A DNA stretch of 64,000 bases from Rhizoclosmatium globosum (GCA_002104985.1 MCGO01000100.1:1-64000), one strand, 5' to 3'; positions 1 through 15,532 are shown, numbered from the stretch's first letter. A program made the numbers and translations. Notes: generated by a model from the sequence alone, not told the origin.

Positions 1-2724
<2,724 letters not shown>

Positions 2725-3213
2725 CAATGTGAACTTTTTTTTCTTCCTCTTCTGGGGTGACATCACCGCGTTATCTGTATTATCTCAACATGAATTATAT
2801 GACATAGAAGAGAGTATTACATAACTCTGTGCATTTTATGTGTGGAGTTGTGGAGAAGGGGTTTACACAAAAATGGAGAAAGGCTTTAGACTCTAGTTTG
2901 TTCTACAAGCTATTCAAACAGTATATTGAAAACGTGTGAAAGAAGCTTGAAAAGCTGTATTGTTTTGGAAACTTCTGTTTGATAAACACCAGCAGACGTA
3001 TAATTGCTCATCTTCCAACTCCTTTTCAACTTCAACAACGTCCACTCAATTTCACAAAACACTTCCGAGAACCGCCGCTGAAACTGTTGCAATAGCGGAA
3101 GGGGTCGGGCGTGTCGGAAGGGAATCCATGAGTAAAGTCACGTGACTGGGCAGTGATTCATTCTTTCTGACTGTGTGGCACTCAACACACACGAATCTTT
3201 CCCCGAATCCAAT
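2725..3213. other. Divergent intergenic region between ARG5,6-like gene and PDK gene
   Basis: These 489 bases separate two genes that point away from each other, so both promoters must lie here. I see no further gene, repeat or clear TATA element. Short open frames in this stretch have no recognisable content. Confidence 0.5.
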
Positions 3214-4827
3214 ATGGCTGCATCTGCGCTGAAACCGTCGCTGACAGAAATGGTGCAACAAAGCGCGAAACACCTCCAAACGCAAGTCTCTCTGAAGCAA
3301 ATGGTCGAATTTGGTTCGTGCTGAAACCTTCCTTCCCTTGTGTTCCTATACTTATCTGGACTTATCAATCCAGGCCGAACGCCCTCCCAAAACACTATTC
3401 TCCGCTCGGCTCAGTTTCTGCATCATGAACTTCCAATTCGATTAGCCCGAAGAGTCGTGGAGCTGGAAAACCTGCCCTACAACCTATCAAAGATGCAATC
3501 TGTGCAGAAAGTAGCTGGCTGGTACACTCAAAGTTACGCAGATCTCATCAACTTTCCGTCCCCGGAAGACTGTGGAATCCCAAAAACTCTGCTGCGGGAG
3601 ATTTCAGTGAACGAAGAGGATGGACTATCAAAGCAGGACACAGAAGGTTCGTTCACGCCACCTTACCTACTTCACAGTGACTCATACTCTTATATTATAT
3701 AGTAAGGAAACCAGTCGCTGACAAACAGCTGTCTGCGGAGGTCATTGCTTACAACACAAAGTTTGTGGAATGCATCGAAAACATCAAGAAGCGACACGAT
3801 CCCGTGGCCATCACCATGGCTCAAGGAATTCAAGAACTAAAGCAAATATGGACCGAGACGAAATCAAATCCTATCCTCGTTGCCGCGACGAAACCATACG
3901 ATGTGACGAGTAATGCCTTCCGAGTCACCCGACCGCAAATGTACCCGCCACATATCATGAAGAATGCTGCTGCTGTGCAAAACTTACTGCCTACAGACTT
4001 GCAGTCGTTCTTGGACAGGTTTTACATGTCAAGAATCGGGATTCGTATGCTGATTGGACAACACGTGGCCTTAACAAAAGCTTCCATGGCGGCTGCTAAT
4101 GCCCCAACTGACTATGTGGGAATCATTTGCACAAAGACTTCAATAAGAGATGTTGTGGAACAAGCCGCGGAGAATGCACAGATGGTTCTACAGGTACGTT
4201 CAATAACCTAATCTTTCCCGTCGCTTACTAATTATTATTTTTTGATTTGCAGGATTCTTTTGGTGTTTTCACTCCCCCTGAAATCAAGCTTGTCATTGCC
4301 GGAAGCAGCAAAAGAATGGATGCAGCTGTGGATGATATTGAATTTATGTATGTCCCAAGCCATCTGCATCACATGCTCTTTGAGCTGTTCAAGAACTCTC
4401 TTCGTGCCGTCGTGGAGACTCATGGCTTGGATGCTGATGGAGAGTACCCTCCCATCAAGGTGATTGTTGCCCAGGGAAAGGAAGACATCACCATCAAGAT
4501 CTCTGATGAAGGTGGAGGTATCCCAAGAAGTGGTATGCCATTGATCTGGACGTATTTGTACACAACTGCTGACAAGCAAGATATGGATGATGCTCTTGCT
4601 GGTCACTCTGGAGCACCAATGGCTGGGTAAGTTCTTTTTTAGACATCTAGAACAAATTGTCTGATTCAGTTTCATTTCGCAGATTTGGTTACGGACTTCC
4701 TCTGAGTAGATTATACGCGCGGTATTTCGGAGGCGACCTGAAGTTGATTTCCATGGAAGGATATGGCACTGATGCCTATCTTCACTTAAATAGACTGAGC
4801 GACAGCGAAGAGCCATTGCCATATTAG
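3214..4827 (+). CDS. Pyruvate dehydrogenase kinase (mitochondrial GHKL kinase)
   Basis: Members of this family phosphorylate the E1-alpha subunit of mitochondrial pyruvate dehydrogenase and switch it off. Five exons are separated by short introns at about 3314-3373, 3647-3702, 4194-4252 and 4627-4682, and joining them gives one continuous protein. The regulatory helical domain contains [20 protein letters not shown] and [15 protein letters not shown]. The ATP-binding fold has the N-box [17 protein letters not shown], the G1 box ISDEGGGIP and the G2 box [18 protein letters not shown]. The end [13 protein letters not shown] is typical of pyruvate rather than branched-chain ketoacid dehydrogenase kinases. 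The start chosen is the first ATG before the conserved helix. A mitochondrial presequence is not obvious. The gene is divergent from the arginine gene and looks intact. Confidence 0.92.
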
Positions 4828-4919
4828 TTGCATGCTTGATATCCATGTTGTTCCATATACTCTTTTGTACATTTTCCCAAATTCAAATAATACTGCTGCG
4901 TTTATTCTCAAACACAAAC

Positions 4920-7189
4920 TTATTCTTGCATTACAAAGTTTGCTCTTGGTCGCATATTCAAGACCACCTGTGCACTTGTGCCAACAGGCAAACGCGGAAC
5001 ACGTACCAGAATAACTGTATCCTTCTCCAAAGTATGTTCAAAGTTGCAATGAACTTCGTGGGACGCCATCCAAGCCAAATCTGCATGGACTTTGATTCTG
5101 TAACCACGGGCATCAGGCTTTCCATCATAGTGTCCCACAACTTCACCAATTGTAAACTGAATTTTGGTTTCAGTGGCAGTCATGGTAAAGTTCTGGTACG
5201 AGAATTCTCCCGTGCGGTGTTTACGCGTGACCATATCATCCTCGTAAAGTGAGAACTCTGATGTCTCTCCAGCAGCAGGGTAAACGTCAACAATAAGGTC
5301 ATCAGTCTTCTTAACGTGTTTGAACGAGTTAACATTGCCCCACATTGGAATAATAGATCCAGATTTGATGAAGAGGGGAAGAGTGTCAAATGGAGCGGGG
5401 AAGTTGTTGAGGACTTGATTTCCATGATATTTGTCGCCATTCCAGTAATTGTACCAAGTTCCTTCAGGGAGATAAATTCCACTGCGAACGGTCGTGTCTG
5501 TAAAGACAGGCGCAACCAAGAATTGAGTACCAAACAAGAACTGGTGTTGAACCGCGTTTGTCCAAGTAATAGGGTCATTCGGGTATTCAAGAACCAATGA
5601 ACGAACGGGTGGAACTCCAGTAAAGTATGCCTCAGCAGCATATGTGTAAAAGTATGGGAGCAAAGATTCACGAAGTTTGAGGTACTTTCTGTTGATGGAA
5701 GTGTATGGTTCGCCGTGGCGCCAGGGTTGCTTATCGTAAGGAGCCCATCCAGACATTGACATGACTACAGGAGCGAAAACTTTGAATTGAAGGTCGCGCA
5801 CATAGGTCTCTGCAGATCCAGTCCAAATACCGTCAATATCACCAGAAGTCCATGCTTGACCACTCAATCCCGAGCCCGCCAAAGTTGGAATATGGAATCG
5901 AATGTTATCCCATGATCCCTTTTGGTCTCCAGACCATTGCACAGCGCATCGTTGCGTTCCCGCCCATCCTTCAACAGTCCAGACAAACCCACGAGCGTCA
6001 GAGTAGTCTTCAATGCCCTGGTAAGCAACTTCACAACCATTCAAAGCAAACTCATAACCACTACCAATCCAAGCAACGTCCAACTTTCTTACACGCACCT
6101 GACCTTCCTGTACTTCATAAGGTTGATTCGTCAAATCAAACTCAGTCCAAAGCCCCATCGTAATATCCCTTTCACTCAACATTTGTGCAGTCTCCGGCAG
6201 GTCTTCATACCCACACCCATATCCATCGTTCACAAGCAACCAACCAACAGGCATATCATTCTCGATATACCCGTTCGCGACATCCGTAGTCCATGAAAGC
6301 GTTCTCCGTTCCCCACGATTCGCATTGTGCAAGTAACAATCAGAATCCCCCATTTCCAAACCGTACATTGGGGGAAGGAAAGGGCGACCCGTCACGAGCG
6401 TGTATCCATTCAAAATCCCCTTCAAAGAGTCTGCCAAGAAGATGTACGCATCGAACCGGGTTTCGCTGTGGGTTGTAACGACGGGTTGGTGAGTTGACGT
6501 GAAGTCGTAGGATCCTGGCGCGAATGTGTTTCGAAATACGCCGTATCCGTTGTTGGACATGTAGAAAGGGGCTGCATTGGGTGTTCCGCCGTCGTCCCAG
6601 TCTTCGGAACGCTCGATACGGATTTTGGTGAATTTGTGGGTGAACCGGCCGTTTTGCATTCCGCCGCCGAAAAACTGTTCTTCTACGCCGTGGGAGAGGA
6701 ATTGGGATGTTTTCTCGGGGGTTATGTCGATGGGCGCGGATTCTTCGTACACGATTCCTTTTGGGGACTTTACAGCAATCTTGAAGGGGGCCTTGTTGAT
6801 GTGGATCTTGTAGCTTCAAGGGTAAAGTGAGTACCAAGATTCATGAATCATTTAATGTGAAGTACATACCCGTTCTCATTTGCCCAGCTAACAACGATAT
6901 CCTTGTCTGATTGCTTTGATTCAACGGCAAGCTTCTCCCAACTCTTCTTAACAACGATGGAAGGCTTTGTCGGTTCCACGAATTCACCACCAGCTGGCAC
7001 AGTTTGCACACGCAACGTGTTGTCTGCCAGGATACTCAACAGAGTCTCGGTTGTGTCCGTTGAAATCCTGAACTGGGCTACATCAGCACTCTCAACGGAT
7101 TGGAACTTTGTGATTGGTCCCGCAGGCACTGCTAGGGCTGTCGATGCAAGAAGACTCGCAACAACGGATAGGCACGCCGTGAGCTTCAT
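4920..7189 (-). CDS. Secreted glycoside hydrolase family 31 enzyme (alpha-glucosidase / alpha-glucosyltransferase type)
   Basis: GH31 enzymes cleave or transfer alpha-linked glucosyl units. The protein begins with a clear signal peptide (MKLTACLSVVASLLASTALA, cleavage near VPA), so it should be secreted or enter the ER. Two exons are separated by a short intron at about 6797-6856, and the mature product is about 740 aa. The N-terminal half has the family's beta-sandwich region (FFGGGMQNGRFTHK). The catalytic barrel shows MGLWTEFDL, the likely nucleophile in KLDVAWIGSGY (near residue 358) and the likely acid/base in WTSGDIDGIW (near residue 438), followed by FAPVVMSMSGWAP. The nucleophile motif is not the usual WxDMNE of eukaryotic alpha-glucosidases. 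It resembles what I recall of bacterial isomaltosyl- and glucosyl-transferring GH31 members, so a transferase role is possible. The frame is intact. Confidence 0.85.
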
Positions 7190-7307
7190 GATACTTTTTT
7201 TTGGTTGACGTCAGGAAACGGATCGGAAAGACGGAAAGAGCTCCGCTCCAAGCCACCCTCATTCGACAAGCAAGACCGAAAAGGTGGCGCACCAAAAATT
7301 AGTTTAT

Positions 7308-8995
7308 TTATAAAGCAACTTTCCGTACAGTTAATCTGATGTCTGGTTCAGGTTTAACCGTCAGATGCTGGATTTTACGAATTGTTTGACCCTCAACTAC
7401 AACAAACTCAAAGTTTCTCACAAGAACAGCAAGAATCGCTTTGTATTCATAAGTAGCAAATTTGGCCCCAATACAGTTACGCGGTCCTAACATGAATGGC
7501 ATGAAAGATCCAAATGTTCGACGAGGATCGTCTTCTTCTTGTTTTCCAATGTCTAACCAACGTTCAGGCTTAAAATCTAGAACATCAGGACCCCAAATAT
7601 CTGGAAGCTTGTGCATTATGTCAGGGGAGATAGAAATTGTTGTTCCTTTTGGAATCTTGAAACCGTCAAGCACATCGTCGTTGAGGCATTTTCGCATCGT
7701 CATTGGAGCTGATAAAATATCGTTTAGATGGTCTTAATATTTTTGGATGACATTGTACCTGGGGTGGCTAGCCGAAGTGATTCCTTGAATACAGCATCCA
7801 AATAGTTTCCAGAGGATGTAATCAAATCCAAAGAAGGATCAGCATCACTCTGAGCCATGTCAAGCTCGAGCTCTTCGCGGAGTTTGCCTTGAATTTCTGG
7901 ATTTTTGGAAAGGAAATCAAGAGTCCACCTAGACCACAAAAAATCTGTGAAATATAATCAACGTTAAACTAAAGCTCACGTTAAAGCCACAGAAGTGGTC
8001 TCGTGTCCAGCCAACAAGAAAGTTAACACTTGTGCACCAAGCTCTTCATCTGACAACCGACTTTGAACATCCTTAATTTCCCTATTCGCCTTTAAAAAGA
8101 CTGAAAGCAAATCCCCGACATCATTTTCACCATCTCCGCTAAGACTTTCTTTCAAACGAGCTTCAACCATCTCACGACACGCTTTCTCCAACGCCTTTTT
8201 TGATTGTACAACATTCAAATGAGTCTCCCACTCTGCCCGCACGAAATACTTGACAAACGGAAAAAACTTGTCTTGGATCCAATTCTTGATTTGAAAACGA
8301 TCCGTAACAGCCGAGAAGTGAGCGTACAATGCAGAAGTCGCTTCAGAATTAGACACAGCGTTGAATTCGTACCCGAAACCTGCACGACCAATGATATCCA
8401 GTGTTGGTTTCGACATTTCCTCGAGGACGTTGATTTCCATGGTTTGGTTGGGCGCGTCACTGAGATTCTCAAGAAACGCGGCACGTAGTTCACGTGCCGA
8501 TGCGATGAATGTTGGGATGAGGTGGATCAGGTTCTTGTGGCGAAATGAAGGAGCAATGATGTGTCGCTGGCGAGAGTGGACATCGCCGGAGACGGTGAGG
8601 AGACCTGGTCCGAGGACATCGCCAACAATTTTAAACAGCTGAACGTCTTTTGAGTAGTTTTGAGCATTTGTAGCGAGAATGTGTCGAAGAGCGGAGGGAG
8701 AGGCGACGAGGACGGCGGGTTCGTTGAGGATGCGGTGGAAGCGGACAATTGGACCGAGTTCAGCGATCCACTTTCGCTGGTGGCTGAGTGGCTCGGCGCC
8801 AATGAGGTCCGCCAAGTGGCCAATCAGAAGAAACGGCCGCGACATGGACGCACTCGGAATCAGCCGCAGCGGCGTCACATAAAACGGGAACATGAGAACC
8901 TTGTACACCACAAGAGACACACACAAGGCAACACAGGTCACTAGGACCACAGTGCTCAGTGGCAAGGGTGGAGCTGACTCAATTGGCGGATGCAT
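7308..8995 (-). CDS. Cytochrome P450 monooxygenase
   Basis: This is a haem-thiolate monooxygenase with an N-terminal membrane anchor (residues about 14-40, hydrophobic LSTVVLVTCVALCVSLVVY). Three exons are joined by short introns near 7710-7755 and 7925-7980. Diagnostic motifs are the I-helix oxygen-binding AGHETTSVALT, the K-helix ExxR in FKESLR, the PERW segment (FKPERW) and the haem loop FMLGPRNCIGAKFA with the axial cysteine. The first ATG in frame is at 8995, just before the proline-rich stretch that precedes the anchor. The overall layout resembles microsomal CYP4/CYP52-like fatty-acid or alkane hydroxylases, but the substrate cannot be read from sequence. It needs a P450 reductase encoded elsewhere. 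All key residues are present and the frame is clean. Confidence 0.93.
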
Positions 8996-9325
8996 TTCTT
9001 GCTTCACTCAATCAAAGTGCAGCCAAGAGATCGCAATTTTTTGATGACACTTTCACAATTACAAGTTTTAAATGACAGATTGGATTCTCAATGCCTATAT
9101 TGTTGGTTTGTGCAGCCCAGACTCTATTCATGAACATGAGGCTGTTATTGCATACCTTCACCAAATATCAAAGAAAGCCGAAATCATATCAAACTTGTCA
9201 ACAAACAAAGACGAAAAAGAACAAGAAATTCCCACAAAAAACTACCACCAACCATACACACTCTCTACTCACAACTCTCTATGCCTACTCAAATAAAAGC
9301 ATCCAAAAACCAACCAAGCCAGAAC
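8996..9325. other. Intergenic region upstream of the P450 gene
   Basis: This 330-base A/T- and CA-rich gap lies between the P450 start and the 3' end of the CBS-PB1 gene. It must hold the P450 promoter. No gene, repeat or RNA is apparent. Confidence 0.4.
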
Positions 9326-11411
9326 TTAATAGTACGATGGAGGCCTGTACAGCCTCGACAACACAAACGCAGCAACAACCACAATTCCTGCACTAATCCC
9401 CACATTCACACTCAACGGTGCGTCCTTCAAAAAGTCGAGAATCCCTCCAGCCCCACCACTACTGCTCGCACTGCTCCCAGTTGGACTCGCCTTCTCCTCT
9501 CCACCATTCCCAGAAGCAGCAGCAGCAGCAGCAGCAGATGGCGCAACATCGCGGTTATTCAACAACACAACATCATCACCCACCCTCAAACTCAACTTTT
9601 CACCCAACCGCCTCGCCATCGATATAGCGTCGTCCAAGTCTGCGTCAGACGAAACAAGGACCCAGTCGCCGTCGTCGTCTTCGTATGAGAGTCGGAGGTC
9701 TTGCGAGGTTGGGGGCACGCCGAGGCGGCCGGATGCGATTGCGCGGAGGTCGGCGAGGGTTGTTGGTGTCATGAGGGTGAAGCGGACGAGTTTGCCGCGT
9801 TTGGGGTCGGATAGTTTGATGCCGATTCGGGTTGGGTCGTCGTAGACGGAGGTGGCTGTTGGGGAGGCGGCAGTAGGTGGAGGTGGCGGTAAGGATTGGT
9901 GGGAAGGGAGGGAAAGGTTGTGGGAAGTTCGGTCTCGTTCTGATGGGAGAGTCTGAGATCGGTAGGGGAGTTCGCCGTTTCCGCTGCTACCGAATGAATT
10001 TGCAAGAGGATTGTTTGCATGGAAGTCGGAGGAATGTGGTTGCGGAGAACGGACTTGGGCAGGGATGGATTGACGTGATGTTTGAGATCTGTCGTATGGT
10101 GATGGAGCTGTCATGTAGCTGTTTCTGGTTCCGGTTGTGCCGCCTGCACCTCCTTGAGCAGTATAGTAGGAGGAAGAAACAGAAGACATTCGGGAAGGTT
10201 GAGCGTATGGGTGCTCATCTGAGAAAGCTTCAGATCCTGCATTCGATTCAGAGTCGACGGTTGACCAAGTTGAATTCCAGAATTGGTTCCACAGAGGACC
10301 AGAAGCTTCTGCAGTGTTGAATGTGGTATTTGGATCTTTGTTTTCGGTATTGAGCTAAGATTTGGAAGGGTTTAGCTGCGATGCATTAGAAATATAGATC
10401 GTTCACCATATAGTCAAGCATCGACATTGTAAGAGTGAGAACATCGACAAGGCCAACAGGAGTGTTGCCGTCAGTGACGGGAAGGTGCAGGTAATGACCA
10501 GCTATGACGAATTAGAGAAGTGGTGTGGGAGCAATTTTCCGGTCAGCACGCATTGAATGGTAATTGGGGATGGCAGAGAGGGTAACGCACCATACAGCAT
10601 CTTCAAAGCATCCAGAATGGTTGTTGAAGGAGGAGCGGACTTTGGGTTTGGTGTCTGGAATCTCAAGTCATTAGGGTGGATGTGACGTTTGACGTAGAGA
10701 CACACTCACCATGACGTCGCCGACAGCAGTATCGCTGGGATCAAGTCCGGCAGCCACGACACGAGACACAATGTCTTTTGTAGTCAGGATACCCTGCAAG
10801 ACAAGGCCGTGGGGGCCTTCTGCGACGACAACGACACCCGTTTCGTGGCGATCCTTCATCAACTGAGCGGCCTGGACCACATCCGCATCCGCCGAGACCA
10901 TTGGAACAGGGCCCTTTGAGGCCAGGACAGTCTCGAGAGCGGGACAGGCCTTGTACATCTGGACCTTCTTTGCGAGGTCGTCGAGCTTATCGAACACGCA
11001 CTTTGTGATATCGAGGACGCCGACGACATTCGTAGCGCCGCCGTCGGAGTCTTCGTCGTCGTCGTCGTCGTCTTCGTCAGTTGAAATGACGGGCAGGTGG
11101 CGGAAGCGGCGGCCGACCATCACGCCGAGCGCGTCGTTTCGTGGACCCGAGGCGAAGACGGCGACTGGATCGCGCGTCATTGCCCCGGCCACCGTCGTCG
11201 ATCGCACGTCGAGGCCCGCCGCAACGACCCGGTACGCAACGTCCTTGTCAGTTAAGATCCCAGAGAGTTGTCCGTGCGCATTGACTGCGAGAACACAGTC
11301 TGTCTTCTTGGCCGCCATCAGCTGACACGCCTGGATGATCCGTGCGCTTTCAATCACAGTGATTGCGGGCGACGGCCTCAGTGACTCAACAGTGCCTTTC
11401 TTGGGTCCCAT
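9326..11411 (-). CDS. CBS-domain protein with PB1 domain and C-terminal membrane anchor
   Basis: The protein begins MGPKKGTVESLRPSPAITV and carries tandem CBS modules, which bind adenosyl nucleotides and act as regulatory sensors. CBS-typical segments include GILTDKDVAYRVVAAGLD, FRHLPVIS and GILTTKDIVSRVVAAGLD; a further CBS part lies in the exons between 10330 and 10730. A PB1 scaffold domain follows (FTLMTPTTLADLRAIASG ... DDDGDWVLVSSDADLDDAI). After a low-complexity Ala/Ser/Gly stretch the protein ends in a hydrophobic segment (VNVGISAGIVVVAAFVLSRL), consistent with a tail anchor. This CBS-CBS-PB1 order matches the fungal Mug70-like family. Several introns split the middle. Acidic (GAC/GAT) and Ser/Pro-rich linkers separate the modules. 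The cellular role of the family is poorly known; a membrane-attached sensor/scaffold is an inference. Confidence 0.87.
9512..9540. repeat. Trinucleotide (AGC)n microsatellite in CBS-PB1 gene
   Basis: A run of AGC triplets lies in the coding region. On the coding strand it is read as an alanine tract in the linker between the PB1 domain and the C-terminal anchor. Confidence 0.8.
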
Positions 11412-11539
11412 CACTCTCTTGTACTATGAAAATTTGTGTGCCTGAAAAACGTGCCGCCTCCATTGCATCATCTCAGCCTCAATGTGAAAGAGTATCCTGC
11501 TCTTCGTTTTTATTCTTCAGTTGATAAATGAGGCAAATT

Positions 11540-12588
11540 CTAAGCAACAACCTTGCCAAGTCCAAGTTTGGCATAACCACCCTCAGAAATCTGCGAAATC
11601 AACTTTCCAAACTGACACAACACACAAATCGCAAGAATCATCATGACCCACACAAGAACCATTTGATCAATCAAACAACCGACTGGTGGAGCCAATGGCA
11701 TCGCGTTTCTCACAGTTGGCATCGCAAAAAGTAACGCAATGTGGAACCCAAGAACAGGTGGTTCCGCCTTCTTCTCAAACACAAATAAGCTCGCAGTATA
11801 TACAGAACAAGCAATTGCAAGTCCCCACATCAACACTGCAATGAAGGTGGCAATTGTCTGAATCGTGGCACTTCGGGTGATACTTCCAGTAGCATACAAT
11901 TCAGTGTTGGCAACCTCAGGGTCAACGTAAATGTCATATGAAATCTTGAATCCAGTTGGCATACCGTCCACGAAAAGACTGATTGGCAAGGCTTCGGCTT
12001 TTCCGCCTACTGTATAAGTACCATACACAGGGAACGCAACTGAAAGTGTATCAAATGGATACGTATTAATGTCTCCATCAAGAACCAGAGTCAAAGTTTG
12101 GGGAGTCAATGGTCTGCCTGCTGGGAAAGTCAAGATTTGTGACCCAACAGTCAATGAAATTGCATACGGGGACTGAGCAATCAAACTAGACTTTTGCTGT
12201 TGAGTAGCGTTTGGCGAATTGATTGCATTGAGGTTTCCTGTATCAATGTATCCATGTGAGCAAAAAAAAGTGACACAGTTTGTAGATTTGCCAAACAAAG
12301 ATCCAATAACCTACCATTCAATGCAAAGTAAAGCATCATCTTTGCCTCGTTCTTGGACACATCAATGCTAAACATGGATGCTTCAATACTCATAAAGGTG
12401 AGACTCTGGTCTCCCGCCGTGATCGCTGCCGAGAGAGTAGAGTTTGATTGAATGTAGTAGTTGGTCTTTCCCTCGGCAGTCTTCTTGGCAGTGACACCAA
12501 TGGCAGTGAGTCCTGCAATAAGGATGCCGACAAAGAGGCACACACAGGTGATGGTGGCAGTGAGCTTTTGCTTGGGAGAGAGGCCCAT
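11540..12588 (-). CDS. DUF4436 multi-pass membrane protein, copy 1
   Basis: This is a membrane protein of unknown function in the DUF4436 family. The start at 12588 (MGLSPKQKLTATIT) is the only in-frame ATG before the first membrane helix (CVCLFVGILIAGLTAIGV). One intron lies at about 12240-12314. A lumenal or extracellular beta-rich region with the family-typical LDGDINTYPFDTL follows. Then come three hydrophobic helices near the C-terminus (TIATFIAVLMWGLAIACSVY; FHIALLFAMPTVRNAM; MVLVWVMMILAICVL) with the conserved PPVGCLIDQ loop. The predicted length is about 320 aa with an intact frame. A paralogue lies at 44309-45352, on the far side of the accessory island. The molecular role is unknown. 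Confidence 0.87.
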
Positions 12589-12597
12589 TGTAAGGCT

Positions 12598-12620
12598 TGA
12601 ACGAGTTTTGGTGAGTTTTT
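12598..12620. repeat. 23-bp sequence shared with 16482-16504
   Basis: The 23 bases just upstream of the DUF4436 start recur exactly and in the same orientation at 16482-16504. There they abut the truncated end of the PRM10 pseudogene. Chance identity over 23 bases in 64 kb is very unlikely. Confidence 0.8.
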
Positions 12621-12761
12621 GCACTCTTCATCTGTGGCTGGCTTGTAGAAACAAAAAGAAAACCAGCCTCTCTGACTTTAATACAGTGTTTGCGACCGTT
12701 GGGAAAGTTGAACAGTTGATTTCAGTTTCTGGATTTTTACAGAGTTATAAACTCTTCATAA

Positions 12762-15532
12762 ATGACAAGTGAGGATGCAACCACATCGGCTCAACCAACT
12801 GCCACGGCATCCCCTCCAACAAGCAGCTTTTCATTCACAGTGCCACAACCAGTGATTTCATCCACAACCGGAGGAAGTATCTCTGCCCCGACAACAACCC
12901 CTACTACCAAGAAGGCCAGGGTACTGACCACTAGAGACAGCCGCACAACACCTTCCAGAGATAGACGTACGAGTGCTACCGTGACGCCTCGTAACAAGGC
13001 TAGTGATTTCTCACCAATGCCTCCACGGATTGGTTCTGATTCGGACACCAAAGCTTCACCATTTACTCCACTAGTTTCAGTTGTCAAATCAACAACAGAA
13101 ACATGTAACGGAGGAACATTGTACCCTCCATATACGGCGTTTATTGAACGTGAGACCAATAATGATGTTCCAACGGTCGTCCATTTTGTATCCATCACTG
13201 CAAACTACGCATATCGAAACTGGAGTTTTGAAGTAAGAATACAAATTTGACATGATATTAGGCGATACTAAGGCTGATCCATTCAGGAACTAAGGGTTTC
13301 GGACTACCTTGCTGGACGGAAGTACAGTACCAAGGCATCCATTCAAGATGAAAAGCCAAATCAAACTTTGAATTCGATATTTTCATCAGTGCCGCGTTCT
13401 TCATCTACGTTATCTTCCTCGACTCCACCTCAGACATTATTTTCGTTCAAGTCCACCTCATCTGTTGAAGAATCAACTAATTCAATGTCTTCAACTCCTA
13501 CTAGTATCGCCCAGCCAGCCGTGTTGAGCTCTGAGGTTAAGAAATCATTCCCAATGTTCTCAGCTCCTGCTTCCGACGGCTCAACGTCTTCAGCTCCCAC
13601 TGGTTTGACCCCACTGTTTTCCTTCAAGAGTAAAGAAGGTCCAAATCTTGAAACAGCACAAATCAACTCTACTCCCACTGCTCCAACTGCTCCTCTCTTT
13701 TCGTTTAACGCGTCCGAGAAGAAAAATATGCAACCAACCCCCAATCCAATTCCAGGATTTTCCTTGAAATTTACTCCTATTTTGTCGACGAAACCATCGC
13801 CAACCCCAATAACATCAACACCAAGTTGCTCAATTGCGGCACCCTCAAATATCAAACCGTCAGAAAATGCCAAAGAATTCACTGCATCTTCAGCTGCAAA
13901 ATCCATGAACCCCACACCAACGCCCTCCTTTGGAAGACAGCCACAATCAAGTCCATCAAATTTTAAGGCCCCTTCTTCCGCCTACGAAAGCATCCTCCAC
14001 TCAATCGATCGACTGAATGTGTCCGACAAACAGAAAGAACCGTCACGTGTACCTTCCATCTCCGAGTTTTTGAAATCGTCGATTGTGAAGCCCAAGGGCC
14101 TACGTGCCCACGGAATGGTTCTTGCAAATCAACGGACGAAATCCAATTTTGAAGAGTCATCGTTTTTGGGGATGGTTGTGGATAATGCTGCATCTGGTGT
14201 TGAAGACGATGGAGTTGAAGCTGAGGAAGTGTTTTTGAATGTTCATGAGCCGTTTTGTTTAGTTGCGCTTGGGGTTCAGGTCAGTTGTTGTTTGAAATTT
14301 GCTGTAGCGTAACTAATGAGGAAAGAAAAGGGAGCTGGAAAATCTCACACCATGTCCGTCATATTGGAAAATTGCCTTCTGTCAACGAGGAACCAGACGA
14401 GTGGGTCGGCTGCAGATCGTGCAATGATCGACGTGATAGAGCCGATGTGCGCTCTCGTTCTGCATTATGACCAGAACCCGCATTCTCTCTGTGAATCCAC
14501 TGGGTTGATCAATCCTGCTGCGGGAATGGTTGAAGGAGTTCCCAGACTTCTTCGCGAAAGAATGACTGTTCTGGTTTCCCCGTCGTACTTCAAACAACGT
14601 CGAGACTTTTATGGAAGTTATTGCGATGTCAGGCCTCTTTTGTTTTCATGGAATAGTCTCTCCGCTGACCATATCAAGAAGCTGATGCGTGTTGATGAAG
14701 AGGGAAATCAGCTTTATATGGCAACGCTTCTGGAACTGCTGCGTAATTACCAACGTGCTGATCGTAAGCCTGACTTTCGGGCTTTCTTGGCTGAAGTTAA
14801 GGAGGCTTCCAATGCAAAGAATCAAGAAGCGCCACTCATTCAACGGCTGAATATCCTCCAATCATTCATTATCGAAAGCGAGAAGAACAGCCATATTCGA
14901 CACCATGCGTTGGATCTGGGGACTCTGGTCCAAAAGGGAAATTTAATCGTGGTTGACTTGACGGATCCTATGTTGAGTGCTTCTGAAGTGAATGGCGTCT
15001 TTCAGCTCCTTGTTGAAAAGTTTCGTGTCGCTCCACTGACGAATGGAAGTAAAGTCCTGGCGCTTGATGAAGTGGTACGTAAAGTCTTTGACGCTCTTGT
15101 ATATTCACTCCTGTTTAGCACAAGTTTATGGACGGAAATAGTTCTGACGGACTCTCTGCGGCAATTCTTGATACTGTGAGACTGATGCGTCATGACGGTA
15201 TTCGGGTTGTGCTTTCGACCCAAAGTCCACGCGCTTTGCTCCCCGAGATATTGGAGCTCGTGAGTGTGGCTGTGATGCATCGTTTCCATTCTCGTGATTG
15301 GTTTAGCTACCTGAGGGCCAAGATCCCACTGGAAGAGTCTGACTTTGACAAGATTGTTGAATTGGAGCCAGGTGAAGCAGTTGTGTTTGCGGGAAGACAT
15401 TTGTTGGAGGCTCGCAAGAAAAATAAGGAGGGGGATAAGGAGATGAAGCGTGAAGGAAAGCAGTTCACGTTCAAGATTGGAGTACGTCCAAGGTTGACTG
15501 CTGATCGAGGATCTTCTCGAATGAATAAGTAA
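12762..15532 (+). CDS. HerA/FtsK-like P-loop ATPase with Ser/Thr-rich N-terminus
   Basis: Four exons (12762-13232, 13287-14279, 14331-15074, 15119-15532) join in frame to about 873 aa. The first about 380 residues are low complexity, rich in Ser, Thr and Pro, with recurring LFSFK/PLFSF pieces, and are probably disordered. The ATPase part begins at the second splice junction, which completes the Walker A motif GVQGAGKSHTM. Walker B, KVLALDEVHKFM, is completed across the third intron. VVLSTQSPRALLPEIL resembles the sensor region of HerA/TraG-like ATPases, and the C-terminus is basic. The family occurs widely in fungi without assigned function; I cannot give a substrate. The 3' part from 14901 is duplicated at 41336. 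This copy has intact motifs, so it is the functional one. Confidence 0.82.

Noticed and set aside
12791..13915. - strand open frames opposite the ATPase N-terminus
   Set aside because: They are shadows of a low-complexity Ser/Thr/Pro-coding region; the + strand frame joins the P-loop exons.
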